A program made the translations under genes and the position numbers. The notes beneath the pieces were generated by a model. The model was given only the letters and a program-made list of their open reading frames with translations. It did no database searches and was not told the DNA's origin. From Gammaproteobacteria bacterium (GTDB taxonomy: Bacteria > Pseudomonadota > Gammaproteobacteria > SZUA-229), in the NCBI GenBank assembly GCA_030595185.1, contig JAUVDT010000010.1, positions 1-37,191 on the forward strand: 37,191 nucleotides of DNA, given 5' to 3'. Each line of letters begins with the position of its first letter. Position 1 is the stretch's first letter. Positions 9,606 to 17,738 of the stretch are shown one piece after another.

Positions 9606-10088
9606 CTAAAGCCATTTTTGACGCCTTACATCAAGACTAATAACTTTCACTGCACCCGTTGCAATATTAAATGAAATTTTTCGAGAGACTTCGCCCCCTA
9701 ACGCTTCATGAGTTATTTTAAAACCACGCCTTGATAAACACCGGTGTGCCAATTTAATATTTTGCATCCCTATGCTTCGTTCATCATTTTTAACAATATC
9801 TGCAAACATATTACCAGCACCATAGACACCAACCATCATTTCTGACGGTTTAAGGTTGTATTTTTTCAGCCCGTCCATAAACAATAACAATGCTTCATCA
9901 CCATAATTACCATTCAATTCCCCATGGTCTTTATTAAGACGTTCAGGTAATTTAAAATGACACATGCCGCCTACTTTTAAGCGATCATTCCACATCGTAA
10001 TTGCGATACAAGAACCCAACAGGGTTTTAACGGTTTTATAATCTTTTCCAAAATAAAACTCACCTGGTAATAAAAATATTTCAGGCAC
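9606..10088 (-). CDS. cheD: CheD chemoreceptor glutamine deamidase
   Basis: CheD deamidates specific glutamines in chemoreceptors to glutamates, making them methylatable, and in some bacteria binds CheY-P/CheC. The 160-aa protein shows the family's TLLGSCIAI motif (catalytic Cys), GGMCHFKLP (catalytic His), YGAGNMF and the late EALGG segment. It starts with GTG overlapping the cheR stop codon by one base (TAGTG), a layout suggesting translational coupling. It is the last gene of the che operon. Confidence 0.92.
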   Translation of the reverse strand: MPEIFLLPGEFYFGKDYKTVKTLLGSCIAITMWNDRLKVGGMCHFKLPERLNKDHGELNGNYGDEALLLFMDGLKKYNLKPSEMMVGVYGAGNMFADIVKNDERSIGMQNIKLAHRCLSRRGFKITHEALGGEVSRKISFNIATGAVKVISLDVRRQKWL

Positions 10089-10894
10089 TATGCTTCAAGC
10101 CGGTATATTGAAGGTTTAATCATTTTTAGTTTATCGGTCACAGCGGTAAGCGTCTCTGAATGACCAATGATTAAATAGCCACCCGGATGAAGTTTTGAAA
10201 TCAATTCATCAACCAGCGTTCTTTTTGTTTCAAGATCAAAATAAATCATAATATTACGCAGCATAATCAAATCAAATTTACCGACTTCAGGTATGCGTCC
10301 ATTCAAATTCATATGCTGAAACTTAATACTATTAATAATTTTTTTATCGATCTGCATAACACCTTGTTGGGCACGCACACCTTTAAGACAGTACTTGATC
10401 AATAAATTTCGAGGTATTTTTTCAGACTCCTGCATTGAGTAAGTGGCTTGTGCGGCCTCTTGAAGTATTCTAGAACTGATATCCGTTGCTAAAATTTCCC
10501 AACGGCCGGGACCTAACTTATGATCTATAACCATACCAAGTGTATAAGGCTCTGCCCCATTAGAACAAGCTGCACTCCAGCATCTAAATTGTCGCCCCTT
10601 AAATGATGACAATATAGCTTCATCCAAAAACTCAAAGTGCTTTGGTTCTCTAAAAAAATAAGTTTCATTGGTTGTAAGCAAATCGATTAGCATTTGCTTT
10701 TCACTTGCGTACTCTGGTTTATGTACCAGATCAAAATAATCTCGAAAACGAGTCATTCTATAATGACGTAACCTTTTTGATAGACGATTAAGAACCAGCT
10801 GTTTTTTTGAATCAGCCATGCTGATTCCAGCCTCATCAAAGATAAAGCTTTGAAAACTCTTAAACTCCTTATCTGTTATTTCAAATATATTCAT
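10088..10894 (-). CDS. cheR: CheR chemoreceptor methyltransferase
   Basis: Transfers methyl groups from SAM to glutamates of chemoreceptors. The 268-aa product has an N-terminal helical CheR_N domain (EFKSFQSFIFDEAGI, NRLSKRLRHY) and a Rossmann methyltransferase domain with LLTTNETYFFRE, CWSAACSNGAEPYTLGMV, ATDIS and IMLRNIMIYFD. The track ORF begins at a GTG at 10918 (MLCCCLNS). The ATG at 10894 (MNIFEIT) fits family N-termini better, though neither has a good Shine-Dalgarno. It lies downstream of cheW (95-nt gap) and overlaps cheD. Confidence 0.92.
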   Translation of the reverse strand: MNIFEITDKEFKSFQSFIFDEAGISMADSKKQLVLNRLSKRLRHYRMTRFRDYFDLVHKPEYASEKQMLIDLLTTNETYFFREPKHFEFLDEAILSSFKGRQFRCWSAACSNGAEPYTLGMVIDHKLGPGRWEILATDISSRILQEAAQATYSMQESEKIPRNLLIKYCLKGVRAQQGVMQIDKKIINSIKFQHMNLNGRIPEVGKFDLIMLRNIMIYFDLETKRTLVDELISKLHPGGYLIIGHSETLTAVTDKLKMIKPSIYRLEA

Positions 10895-10989
10895 AGAATT
10901 TAAACAACAGCAAAGCACCTCATTTCAGTCGGTGCTCTTTATTCCCCTAAAAAAGAAACTTCAAATTAATAACTCGAGATTGCTTTCAG

Positions 10990-11520
10990 TTATTGTTCAG
11001 TACTACCAACTTGATCTAGCATAGATAGCTCTTCAATTGACAAGACATGATCAATGTTCAATAAAACAACAAACTTCTCATCGACCTTACCCATACCATG
11101 AATAAAATCAGTACGGATTTTAGCTCCAAAGTTTGGAGCGGATTCAATATTTTCAGGTGCAATATCCAGCACTTCATTCACCGCATCGACGACCACACCT
11201 ATTTCCATGCGCTCATCTTCATGCTGTATTTCAATGATGACCACACATGTTCTTTTTTCAACGGCTGTTGTTTCTTTACCTAGACGTAATGATAAATCCA
11301 CAACCGGCACAACACTGCCTCGCAGATTAATTACACCACGAATAAAATCAGGCATCATCGGCACCGTTGTCGGCTCATGGTATTCCAGTATTTCTTTAAT
11401 CACTAAAATACTAACACCATAAGTTTCCCCACCTAAAATAAAGGTAAGGTATTGATTAACATCATCACTAGATACATCAACAACATCACTACCGACAGTT
11501 GTCATTTCATTAGTAGACAT
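10990..11520 (-). CDS. cheW: CheW chemotaxis coupling protein
   Basis: Adaptor linking CheA to chemoreceptors in the array. The 176-aa protein has a single CheW domain with YLTFILGGETYGVSILVIKE, RGVINLRGSVVPVVDL and VVVDAVNEVLDI, plus a short charged N-terminal extension. A strong AAGGAGG lies about 10 nt before the ATG. The stop of the upstream MCP gene is only 14 nt away, so the two are certainly cotranscribed. Confidence 0.94.
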   Translation of the reverse strand: MSTNEMTTVGSDVVDVSSDDVNQYLTFILGGETYGVSILVIKEILEYHEPTTVPMMPDFIRGVINLRGSVVPVVDLSLRLGKETTAVEKRTCVVIIEIQHEDERMEIGVVVDAVNEVLDIAPENIESAPNFGAKIRTDFIHGMGKVDEKFVVLLNIDHVLSIEELSMLDQVGSTEQ

Positions 11521-11534
11521 TACAGACCCCCTCC

Positions 11535-13238
11535 TTAACTAAAGCGCTCAAAATCAGTACCCTTACTTACATTAGGTGCATGATTAGCTGGAGCCGGAGC
11601 TGCAACCGAGGTATTCGAAGACGAAGGTGAACTAAAGTCAGTATTTGATGCACTACCGTCGCCATCACCTAATTTAAAGAAGCTAACAACATTCTGTAAC
11701 TGCACAGCTTGTGAACTCATTTCTTCCGATGTAGCTGCTAACTGCTCGGATGCAGAGGCATTGGTTTGTGCAACTTTATCTAGCTGGCCAACCGCTTCAT
11801 TCACCTGACCAACACCGGCCGCTTGCTCTTCAGAGGCTGCAGAAATTTCCTGCACCAGGTCTGCCGTTTTCTGAATTCCTGGAACGATTTCATTAAGCAG
11901 TGTACCTGCACGTTCAGCAACCATTACACTATTACTAGCTAGCGCTGATATTTCCTGCGCCGAATCCTGACTTCGTTCTGCCAATTTACGAACCTCAGCC
12001 GCTACAACAGCAAAGCCTTTTCCATGCTCACCTGCTCTAGCCGCTTCGATAGCAGCATTTAATGCCAGCAAATTGGTTTTATAAGCAATGTCTTCGATAA
12101 TATTAATTTTATCGGCGATTAATTTCATTGCGGCTACAGTTTCTTCTACCGCTTTACCACCTTCCTGTGCTTCAGATGAAGCTTTACTTGCCACAGAATC
12201 GGTTGTCTTAGAATTATCAGCATTTTGATTAATAGACGCACCCATTTGCTCTAATGATGCGCTGGTTTCTTCTATTGATGCCGCCTGCTCAGTAGCACCC
12301 TGACTCAATGTTTGGGCTGTTGCACTAATTTCCTCTGAGCCTGAAGAAATGTTATCAACCGAGCTACTCACTTCTAACATTACATTTTGAATTTTTTCTA
12401 CAAACCCATTAAATGCTTTAGCCGTCTGGCCAATCTCATCACTTCCAAAGTCTGGTAAACGTTGCGTTAGATCACCTTCACCCTGATCTAAATCAATAGC
12501 GGCAACACGCATAGCATTCATTGGCTTGGTGATTGAACGTGCCGCTAAAAACCCTGCCATCGCACCAATTAATAAAGCAATAATACTAATAACTAAAAGC
12601 GTCACAACAGCTGCCTTCTCATGCTCTAAAACAGTGGCAGCCGCATTAGCAGTAAATTTTTCAAGCTCATTTAATAACGACTCAAGCTCATGATTAAGGT
12701 TATCTTCTTCGATTTCAATTTTTTCTTCTGCTTCGCGCGCTTCAGCAACTTGACCGGCTCGTAATTGTTCAACAACCTCCAGCACATGCTTATCAAAACT
12801 ATCATGATGCTTTTCAATATTTTTGAATGATTCTGCAACATGTTCAAACTCTTTTATTTCTTCATCCGTCTTTACATGTTCAAGGACTGTTTCTACAAAT
12901 TTTTCAGCATCTTTTATCTCTAAATCTACTTTATGCGCTAACTCTTCAAACTCCTTTTCAAGTTCTTCAAATTTCTCTGCAGCATGCTTATCGGCCGACA
13001 TGGTTTCACCGTAACGAATCATGCGTTCAAAAATAATCGCTTGCTCCAACTGATGCTCAGTAATTTTCGTGACTTTATTAGTTAAAGGAATATCGTTATT
13101 AACAATACCCTCCAACTCAGAACCAATGGTGCTCATTGAACTTATTGATAGCACGGCTAGCACAATAATTGCTAACATCAGCACACCTGTACCCGAATAT
13201 ATTCGCGCGCCTACCTTCATGTTTTTAAAAAGTGTCAT
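11535..13238 (-). CDS. Methyl-accepting chemotaxis protein with Glu/His-rich periplasmic domain
   Basis: A transmembrane chemoreceptor of 567 aa. TM1 is about residues 14-33 and TM2 about 209-233, enclosing a periplasmic helical domain of about 170 residues unusually rich in Glu, Lys and His. A HAMP domain follows ([12 protein letters not shown]), then the signalling hairpin with the conserved tip [19 protein letters not shown]. The C-terminus is a flexible Ser/Ala/Pro tail ending GTDFERFS, whose DFERF resembles the xWxxF pentapeptide that tethers CheR/CheB. A good AGGAG precedes the ATG. It sits between cheA and cheW and is likely the main receptor of this array. The ligand is unknown. Confidence 0.9.
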   Translation of the reverse strand: MTLFKNMKVGARIYSGTGVLMLAIIVLAVLSISSMSTIGSELEGIVNNDIPLTNKVTKITEHQLEQAIIFERMIRYGETMSADKHAAEKFEELEKEFEELAHKVDLEIKDAEKFVETVLEHVKTDEEIKEFEHVAESFKNIEKHHDSFDKHVLEVVEQLRAGQVAEAREAEEKIEIEEDNLNHELESLLNELEKFTANAAATVLEHEKAAVVTLLVISIIALLIGAMAGFLAARSITKPMNAMRVAAIDLDQGEGDLTQRLPDFGSDEIGQTAKAFNGFVEKIQNVMLEVSSSVDNISSGSEEISATAQTLSQGATEQAASIEETSASLEQMGASINQNADNSKTTDSVASKASSEAQEGGKAVEETVAAMKLIADKINIIEDIAYKTNLLALNAAIEAARAGEHGKGFAVVAAEVRKLAERSQDSAQEISALASNSVMVAERAGTLLNEIVPGIQKTADLVQEISAASEEQAAGVGQVNEAVGQLDKVAQTNASASEQLAATSEEMSSQAVQLQNVVSFFKLGDGDGSASNTDFSSPSSSNTSVAAPAPANHAPNVSKGTDFERFS

Positions 13239-13247
13239 TATCTTCTC

Positions 13248-13406
13248 CTAATCCTTTTCTATTTGTGCATCATGACGACTACCCGTTGATTTTTTAGCCA
13301 AGGGTTGAACCACCACCGTGACTACTATTACTTGCTAACACTGGCCGACACCCATACTAAGCGTCATTGCTACTATCGATACTACTATTTTTTTATTGTA
13401 TTTCAA
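13248..13406 (-). pseudogene. Small exported-peptide ORF, interrupted
   Basis: A strong GGAAAGGTG sits five bases before a TTG that opens MKYNKKIVVSIVAMTLSMGV, which looks like a signal peptide. This frame stops at TAG after 23 codons (13335). It then reopens to a second TAG at 13248 that overlaps the Shine-Dalgarno of the following mcp gene. A different frame across the middle reads VLASNSSHGGGSTLG and then stops, which looks like a cleavage site plus mature part. I read this either as a small secreted-protein gene broken by one or two frameshifts or an in-frame amber, or as a 23-aa leader peptide. It is absent from the ORF track and I do not recognise a family. Confidence 0.4.
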
Positions 13407-13421
13407 TTTTTCACCTTTCCA

Positions 13422-15638
13422 TTAATTCGATGTCAGTTGTAACGCAGCCTCTGAGCTTGTCGTTAACATTGCACTTGATTCTTGATTAGCGGCTCGATTA
13501 ACCAATGCAGCTACATCTAAAATAACAGCCACATCACCAGAACCTAAAATGGTTGAGCCACTGATGCCTGATAACTGACTAAATATTTTACCGAGCGGCT
13601 TAATCACTGTTTGTAATTCACCTAATAATTCATCGACAACTATTCCAGCTTTCCTTCCGGCATATTGCACAACCACTATATTTTCACGAGTGACTGAATC
13701 AGTTTCATGCGCAAACATTTCTCTTAACCGGATAAACGGCAATACTTCACCTCTTAAACTAATATAGTTTCTATCCATTGAAGCAACTCTGTCTTCTTCT
13801 GAAAGCTCGACACATTCAATAACCATATCAAGTGGAATGACATAAGAGGCTTTCTCAACACCAACCAGGAATCCATCAATAATTGCTAGCGTTAATGGTA
13901 AGCGAATACTAATTGTTGTACCTACATCAATTTCGCTTTCAACATCAATAGTGCCACGCAAGGCCTCGATATTTCGTCTTACAACATCCATACCCACGCC
14001 ACGACCTGAAATATTAGTGACTTCTTTTGCGGTAGATAAACCGGCTTCAAATATTAATCGATAGGCCTCTGAGTCAGTTAACGTTTGATTTTCTTTTATC
14101 AAACCCTTTTCAAGCGCTTTGCTAATTAATTTCTCTTTATCCAGACCTTTACCATCATCAGTTACTTCAATAACGATACTGCCCGAATCATGATATGCGC
14201 TTAACTTCAGGTTACCTTGTAAGCTTTTTGATTTTTGCTGGCGCTCTTCAGGCGTTTCAATACCATGATCCATTGAGTTACGAACCAGGTGCATTAATGG
14301 ATCACCAATTTTTTCTACTACCGTTTTATCTAACTCGGTTTCAGCACCAATAATCGTTAATTCAATATTTTTTCCCAGATCTCGACTGACATCACGTACC
14401 ACGCGCTGGAACTTAGTAAAGGTTGCACCAATTTGCACCATTCTTAATCGCAATGCGCTATCTCGAATTTCTTCAACCAAACGCGCCGTGATGGAATTAG
14501 CTTCCATTAATTCTGGGTTTTCACTTCTTTCTGCTAATAGAAATGAACTTGAGTTAGCAATAACCAGCTCGCCTACCAGGTTAATTAACGCATCTAACTT
14601 ATCTGCGTCAACTCGTACTGACTTCACGTCGCCTTTTTTAATACGGCGAACTGTTTGTTGTTTTTCAACAGCAGCCTCTACTACATTTTTATCAACCACC
14701 CCTGCATCAACCAACATCTCACCTAAAGGTTTTACATTGCCTGAATCAGAAATAACTTTTTGTGCATTTAATGCACCTTGTAATTCTTTCGCTGTTAATA
14801 CTTTAGACTTAACCAGCATTTCACCTAACATTGTGTCTTCTTCAGGAAGCTCCTGTATTAACGCAAGGTATTCACTGATTAAACTATTCGGGGGCAAAAT
14901 TCGAATTTGACAGTCTTCTCTAACAAAATCAAAAACAGACTCTATTGACTCTTTACTTTCTTCTGTATCTAAACCGATTTCAAATCCCAGATAACACTCT
15001 TCTGCATCCATATCTTCTAATAAAGGAATATTTTCAACCAAAGTATTAATAGAAACGATTGTGCCGATACGTTTTAAATATTTAATAAAGGACTGCGGAT
15101 CCATGCCACTTTTTAAAACTTCGAGCCCAAATCGTAATGAAATATGCCAGTTATCATTATCGGCGCCCACAGTGTTATCACGTTCAATTTGCTCAACAAC
15201 TTCTACAACCTCAGAATCACTCGCTACTGACTCTGAACTTTTGCCCATACATTCATTAAGAACCTGAATAAGCTCTTTACTGGTTTTAAGTAAATCAGCA
15301 GGTAGAGCATCATCACTTTCGACAACAAAATTAACTAACGCCGCCATGTGATCACCCGATTGCAATAGTGCAGCAATGATCTCATTGTTTATTTTTATTT
15401 CTTCATCACGAATCATGTCTAAAAGACTTTCGGCAACATGTGTAAATGTCACTACATCATCAAAGCCAAATACACCGGCCGTACCTTTTATTGTATGTGC
15501 AGCACGAAACACCGCATTAACCGAGTCCATGTCATCAGGTTCATTTTCAAGATGCAGAAGTGCTTCTTCCATATCTTCTAATAACTCTTCAGCTTCTATT
15601 TGAAAACCTTGTTTAGCTGCTTCCATTTCATCACTCAT
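13422..15638 (-). CDS. cheA: CheA histidine kinase with tandem MshEN-like motifs
   Basis: The central autokinase of the chemosensory system, 738 aa. P1/Hpt has phospho-His48 in RAAHTIKGTAG. A region at about 163-250 (WHISLRFG…LKRIGTI) is of the type seen between P1 and P3 in some CheA classes. Residues 270-293 and 304-327 are two copies of a 24-residue motif, each beginning LGEMLV and ending in Gln. Then come dimerisation helices (ADKLDALINLVGELVIANSS), the HATPase domain (HLVRNSMDHGIE, DDGKGLD, ISGRGVGMDVV) and a C-terminal CheW-like domain (LRGEVLPFIRLREMF). A perfect GGAGG precedes the ATG. The repeats match the MshEN c-di-GMP-binding pattern except that the leading Arg is Met or Pro. No separate CheY-binding P2 domain is obvious. 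Confidence 0.93.
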   Translation of the reverse strand: MSDEMEAAKQGFQIEAEELLEDMEEALLHLENEPDDMDSVNAVFRAAHTIKGTAGVFGFDDVVTFTHVAESLLDMIRDEEIKINNEIIAALLQSGDHMAALVNFVVESDDALPADLLKTSKELIQVLNECMGKSSESVASDSEVVEVVEQIERDNTVGADNDNWHISLRFGLEVLKSGMDPQSFIKYLKRIGTIVSINTLVENIPLLEDMDAEECYLGFEIGLDTEESKESIESVFDFVREDCQIRILPPNSLISEYLALIQELPEEDTMLGEMLVKSKVLTAKELQGALNAQKVISDSGNVKPLGEMLVDAGVVDKNVVEAAVEKQQTVRRIKKGDVKSVRVDADKLDALINLVGELVIANSSSFLLAERSENPELMEANSITARLVEEIRDSALRLRMVQIGATFTKFQRVVRDVSRDLGKNIELTIIGAETELDKTVVEKIGDPLMHLVRNSMDHGIETPEERQQKSKSLQGNLKLSAYHDSGSIVIEVTDDGKGLDKEKLISKALEKGLIKENQTLTDSEAYRLIFEAGLSTAKEVTNISGRGVGMDVVRRNIEALRGTIDVESEIDVGTTISIRLPLTLAIIDGFLVGVEKASYVIPLDMVIECVELSEEDRVASMDRNYISLRGEVLPFIRLREMFAHETDSVTRENIVVVQYAGRKAGIVVDELLGELQTVIKPLGKIFSQLSGISGSTILGSGDVAVILDVAALVNRAANQESSAMLTTSSEAALQLTSN

Positions 15639-15681
15639 GATGAAACCTCCAATACTCGTTCATAATATTTCACCAGAACAA

Positions 15682-15972
15682 TCATTTTTTCATAACAACC
15701 GGATCGCCAAAATGTGATGTCATATCAAACAAATCCAGTAAATCAATAACAGCCTGGCTATGCGCAACATAGGCCACTGTCTTTTTAGATTTTAAAGCCG
15801 TTTCTCTTAATGAAACCATTAGCTGCAAACCGGATGAATCTATTTCTGAAACATTTGATAAATTCACATTAATGTCGTCATTCTTAGAAAGTGTTTTTTC
15901 AAAAATCTCTTTCATTTCTGCGGCTTCATAAATGGTCATGTCACCGGGAACTTCTAATATAAATTCTTTCAT
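15682..15972 (-). CDS. STAS-domain protein (anti-sigma antagonist-like)
   Basis: A single STAS domain of 96 aa. It keeps the loop containing the conserved phosphorylatable serine (NVSEIDSSGLQLM) and the EFILEVPGDMTIYEA start typical of SpoIIAA-like proteins. Such proteins normally act by binding a kinase or phosphatase, and are found in some CheA operons between cheY and cheA. No PP2C phosphatase or anti-sigma kinase is in the window, so its partner is unknown. The track ORF starts with GTG at 15984; the ATG at 15972 is preferred because the AAGAG element is then about 11 nt upstream rather than immediately adjacent. Confidence 0.85.
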   Translation of the reverse strand: MKEFILEVPGDMTIYEAAEMKEIFEKTLSKNDDINVNLSNVSEIDSSGLQLMVSLRETALKSKKTVAYVAHSQAVIDLLDLFDMTSHFGDPVVMKK

Positions 15973-16000
15973 TTTCGTGACCACTCTTTGCTTTTAAAGC

Positions 16001-16366
16001 TTATGGTAAAATTAATTTTGAAACTGCTGATAGCATCTGATCTGGTTTAAAAGGTTTAACTACCCAGGCTTTTACTCCGGCAGCCTTACCTCTTTCTTTC
16101 ATATCTCCACCCGCTTCAGTCGTTAACATAATGACGGGGGTGAATTTATATTTAGGAAGCTTTTTCATTTCGGTTACAAATGTCAAACCATCCATCACCG
16201 GCATATTGACATCACTAACAACCAGATTTATTTTTGTACCATCAAGTTTACTCAACGCCTGCTGACCATCGCCAGCTTCAATCACATCATATCCTGCGCC
16301 TTTCAGCGAAATTGCAACAACTTGCCTTAATGATGCTGAATCATCTACTACTAAAATGGTAGCCAT
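16001..16366 (-). CDS. cheY: CheY-like single-domain response regulator
   Basis: A stand-alone receiver of 121 aa with all key residues: VVDDSASLR (acid pair), VVSDVNMPVMDG (phospho-Asp), MLTTE (Thr) and WVVKPFKPDQM (Lys). It is the likely output of CheA, acting on flagellar motor, pili or another target; no motor genes are present here. GGAAGG lies five bases before the ATG. It lies between the short MCP and the STAS gene, all on the same strand with small gaps. Confidence 0.9.
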   Translation of the reverse strand: MATILVVDDSASLRQVVAISLKGAGYDVIEAGDGQQALSKLDGTKINLVVSDVNMPVMDGLTFVTEMKKLPKYKFTPVIMLTTEAGGDMKERGKAAGVKAWVVKPFKPDQMLSAVSKLILP

Positions 16367-16388
16367 TTAAACCTTCCTTCCCTTTAAT

Positions 16389-17531
16389 TTAAAAAAATGT
16401 TATTTCTTCTTCTTCTGCAGCAGAGTCTTCACCATGATGGTCATCATGCTGTTCTTGCGTGGTGTAATGTCGTTTCATATTCTCGACCCAGGCATTTACA
16501 TCAACCTCATTGGGTGCTTGCCCTGCATCGATGAGTTGAATAAAGGTATCCACTTCGTTCTGAAAATCTTGCTGATTTTGAATCACAGCAGCTGTTATTT
16601 GACTAACACGATCTTGAAACTGCAGATTAACAAGAACACCTGAAATTTCATTTTGAACCTCTGATGTTTTATTTTTTAATATTTCTTTTTGTCCACTCAA
16701 TTCAGACAACACCGAATGTAGCTTTGTCATTACATTACCAATAACAGCACGGCTATTTTCAAGTGCGACTTCATCTCTAGCAACAGAATCCGATGCCACT
16801 TTAACAACTTCTAAAATACTGTCTCTAACTAAAGCCACACCATCATTTATACGCTTGCCCGTTGAACCTGATTGAACCGATAAATTTCTCACTTCATCAG
16901 CGACGACAGCAAAACCTCGGCCACTTTCTCCGGCCCTTGCAGCTTCTATAGCGGCATTTAATGCCAAAAGATTAGTTTGTTTAGCCAAACTACCTACTTC
17001 TTCTGCCATTTTATCTAAATCTTCCATGTAACCACTCAGCCCCTGAATGGTCTCGAGCATTTCTGTTTTTGCTGCTGCCGCTTCTTCTAAAACGGATAAC
17101 ACCACACTCAATTGCACTTCACTACTCTGAACAACGGCACCAATATCCTCGCCATTTTCACCACTAACCATCTCCATGGTCTCGTTCATGTCATTAACAA
17201 TGCTTGCAAACTGCACGGTAATACCATTGATAGAGTCTTCAGTTTGTGTTCTAACGGTTTCAGCCTGACTGATCCATACCGGTATAATTTTTTGTGCAAG
17301 GTCATGAACCCAGTCTTTTTCAATTACTTGTGAGGAGTCGTTTTCCGCTAATTCAATTTCCGTTGATTTATTTGCTGTAGCTGATGATTTAATAAGAAAT
17401 GTTGCGATAGAAATAATCAATAAAATAACGATGAGAGCATCAGATACAAGACCTGATGTGAATATTGCCGCAACGGCAATAAACACCATGATTATTAATG
17501 AAAGATACTTTCTTAAAAATTGCATATTCAA
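16389..17531 (-). CDS. Short methyl-accepting protein with membrane hairpin and no periplasmic domain
   Basis: An MCP-like protein of 380 aa. Two N-terminal hydrophobic segments (about 8-24 and 31-47) are joined by a loop of only about six residues, so there is no external sensing domain and no recognisable HAMP. The signalling hairpin is present with [20 protein letters not shown] and [19 protein letters not shown]. The tail is acidic and ends EEEEITFF. It may sense a cytoplasmic or membrane state, or serve as a scaffold. It is the first gene of the mcp-cheY-stas-cheA block, downstream of a 207-nt gap that holds an FNR-like site. Confidence 0.87.
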   Translation of the reverse strand: MNMQFLRKYLSLIIMVFIAVAAIFTSGLVSDALIVILLIISIATFLIKSSATANKSTEIELAENDSSQVIEKDWVHDLAQKIIPVWISQAETVRTQTEDSINGITVQFASIVNDMNETMEMVSGENGEDIGAVVQSSEVQLSVVLSVLEEAAAAKTEMLETIQGLSGYMEDLDKMAEEVGSLAKQTNLLALNAAIEAARAGESGRGFAVVADEVRNLSVQSGSTGKRINDGVALVRDSILEVVKVASDSVARDEVALENSRAVIGNVMTKLHSVLSELSGQKEILKNKTSEVQNEISGVLVNLQFQDRVSQITAAVIQNQQDFQNEVDTFIQLIDAGQAPNEVDVNAWVENMKRHYTTQEQHDDHHGEDSAAEEEEITFF

Positions 17532-17679
17532 CTCAAGCTATTCGTTATCTAGTTAGTTATATTTTTTTACTAAATTGAGTATAGACAGGTATTTAGCGCT
17601 TTCTATGAATTTGCGGATTTTTTATATATATTTACAGTTTAGTAACATCCGACAAGAGCCTTAGCTGTACTTTTATAAT

Positions 17680-17693
17680 TTGATATAAATCAA
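17680..17693. promoter_or_regulatory. Perfect FNR/Anr-type box
   Basis: TTGATATAAATCAA matches the FNR/Anr consensus TTGAT-N4-ATCAA at all ten defined positions. It lies in the 207-nt gap between cheB and the short MCP gene, centred about 155 nt before that ATG. No convincing -10 is seen at the class II distance, so the promoter architecture is uncertain. Nothing else is recognised in this gap. Confidence 0.55.
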
Positions 17694-17738
17694 AAGCTTA
17701 AATAAACGTACAGTTTTTAAACACTTAACTCGACTGGA

